DNA of 64,000 nt from NCBI GenBank assembly GCA_018829465.1, contig JAHJTN010000012.1:248001-312000 (forward strand), in the 5' to 3' direction. Under the pieces are notes generated by a model. That model did no database searches, had not been told where the DNA came from, and was given only the letters and a program-made list of their open reading frames with translations. Shown piece after piece: positions 63,191 through 64,000 of the stretch (the stretch's first letter is position 1; the number at the start of each line of letters is the position of its first letter). Source of the DNA: Bacteroidota bacterium (lineage in GTDB: Bacteria > Bacteroidota > Bacteroidia > Flavobacteriales > Flavobacteriaceae). Position numbers and translations under genes: made by a program.

Positions 63191-63853
63191 ATGAGAAAAT
63201 TAAAATTATCAATGGGAGTTTTAGCAATAGCATTTGCAGCCCTAACAGTAATGTCTTGTAAAGACAACAAAAAAGAGCACGATGATTCAGATGGGCATCA
63301 TACTGAAATGGATTCTGAAGTAAACCACATGGAAATGAAAAATGAAAGTGAAGAACATCATCATGAGGATGCTGATGATGAACATGATGGAGGGTCTGCA
63401 GCCGAATCAAGAGATATAAAAGTATCCACTCAAAAAAATGCGGCGACTTCAGCAATTATTGATGGCTACTTGCAAATTAAGAATGGATTAGTTGCCGATA
63501 ATAAGGACAATGCCGCAAAAGGTGGAACAGCGTTACTTGCAGCCTTTTCAAACTTTGATATGTCACAACTTAATGAAGAACAACACAAATCTTACATGGA
63601 CATAGTTGAAGATGCAAAAGAACAAGCAGAACATATTGTAAAAAGCCCTATTGACCATCAACGAGAGCATTTTGAAACTTTGAGTACGGATATTTCTGAT
63701 TTAATAGCATTATTGGGTACCGACAAAACCCTGTATCAAGATTACTGCCCAATGAAAAAGGTAAGTTGGTTGAGTGAAACAAAAGATATTAAAAATCCAT
63801 TTTTCGGGAGTGAAATGTTGACTTGTGGCTCTGTTAAAAAGCAAATTAATTAA
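63191..63853 (+). CDS. Standalone DUF3347 lipoprotein with His-rich linker
   Basis: A 220-residue lipoprotein (MRKLKLSMGVLAIAFAALTV then MSC, lipobox Cys23). Residues about 25-75 are rich in His, Asp and Glu (HDDSDGHHTEMDSEVNHMEM, then EEHHHEDADDEHDGG), a likely metal-binding linker. The rest is a DUF3347 domain with YCPMKKVSWLSETKDIKNPFFGSEMLTCGSV, the same motifs as in the tail of the CusB-type adaptor. It probably buffers copper in the periplasm. Confidence 0.88.
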   Translation: MRKLKLSMGVLAIAFAALTVMSCKDNKKEHDDSDGHHTEMDSEVNHMEMKNESEEHHHEDADDEHDGGSAAESRDIKVSTQKNAATSAIIDGYLQIKNGLVADNKDNAAKGGTALLAAFSNFDMSQLNEEQHKSYMDIVEDAKEQAEHIVKSPIDHQREHFETLSTDISDLIALLGTDKTLYQDYCPMKKVSWLSETKDIKNPFFGSEMLTCGSVKKQIN

Positions 63854-64000
63854 ATGAAAATTGTTAAAATCATAGTATTGGTTTTACTGGTAGTGTTCGT
63901 GGGAATTCAGTTTGTTCCCACGGTACACAACCAAAGTGAGCGTACACCCAAGGCAGATTTTATGTTGGTTAATGATGTTCCAAAAGATGTTAAGAACAAG
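63854..64000 (+). CDS. Haem-binding domain protein, N-terminal fragment
   Basis: Starts at the base after the previous stop. The 49 visible codons read MKIVKIIVLVLLVVFVGIQF then VPTVHNQSERTPKADFMLVN, an N-terminal anchor followed by the beginning of what resembles the PF14376 haem-binding family (one CxxCH site expected later). The gene runs off the right edge, so the motif itself is not seen. Confidence 0.65.
   Translation, partial: MKIVKIIVLVLLVVFVGIQFVPTVHNQSERTPKADFMLVNDVPKDVKNK

Overview
The window is a piece of a Bacteroidota chromosome, most likely from the family Flavobacteriaceae. The basis is gene content (type IX secretion sorting domains, DUF3098, the small ribosomal protein THX, the HYC_CC_PP protein, MetH split into two polypeptides), A-rich start regions in place of clear Shine-Dalgarno sites, and repeated promoter-like TAnnTTTG boxes a short distance upstream of starts.

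Layout. 1-6.9 kb: housekeeping genes (metG fragment, yraN, an ACT-like protein, a membrane Fe-S protein, a thioredoxin-like protein, truB-uppP-DUF3098-ftsX). 7.3-11.9 kb: one 1523-residue secreted T9SS protein. 11.9-17.0 kb: a methionine/one-carbon operon read leftwards (metH N half, metH C half, metF) behind a clear SAM-I riboswitch. 17.2-25.4 kb: a candidate small RNA, a retropepsin-like protein, a DUF4197 lipoprotein, tatD, an acyltransferase, ansA, tRNA-Ser(GGA), an ExbB/ExbD operon and an M14 peptidase. 25.4-34.9 kb: a dense repeat tract, then a serine hydrolase, bacilliredoxin, an AspT-type transporter, pckG, and a MarR-nitroreductase-YceI group. 34.9-44.4 kb: the complete trp operon trpEGDCFBA with a leader peptide carrying three consecutive Trp codons and a visible terminator/antiterminator switch. 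44.4-50.9 kb: THX, dprA, a SPOR protein, a bioF-like gene and two T9SS proteins. 51.3-64 kb: a copper/heavy-metal island (HYC_CC_PP protein, CusA-type RND pump, TolC, CusB-type adaptor, metal-binding lipoproteins, multicopper oxidase with an extra barrel-like tail, SHOCT, DUF302, DUF3347 and the start of a haem-binding protein).

The most unusual feature is the trp operon. Five of its six structural-gene junctions (all except the close trpE-trpG pair) have been invaded by repeats or mobile DNA. Between trpD and trpC a four-helix-bundle gene is split by a 925-bp segment with the architecture of an integron gene cassette: GTTAGGT at the left edge, ACCTAAC plus a long imperfect hairpin at the right edge, one ORF filling the space. 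Removing it at G|TT and G|AT restores an open 133-codon frame. No integron integrase is in the window. Other junctions carry a roughly 89-bp palindromic element whose right end supplies an A-rich leader and the ATG-AAA start of the next gene (also seen upstream of three genes elsewhere), REP-like palindromes, and a REP-associated tyrosine transposase bracketed by those palindromes.

All names come from reading the sequence and from memory of protein and RNA families; no database search was run. Starts were moved inside longer open frames where a signal peptide, a known N-terminus or a promoter-like box argued for it.
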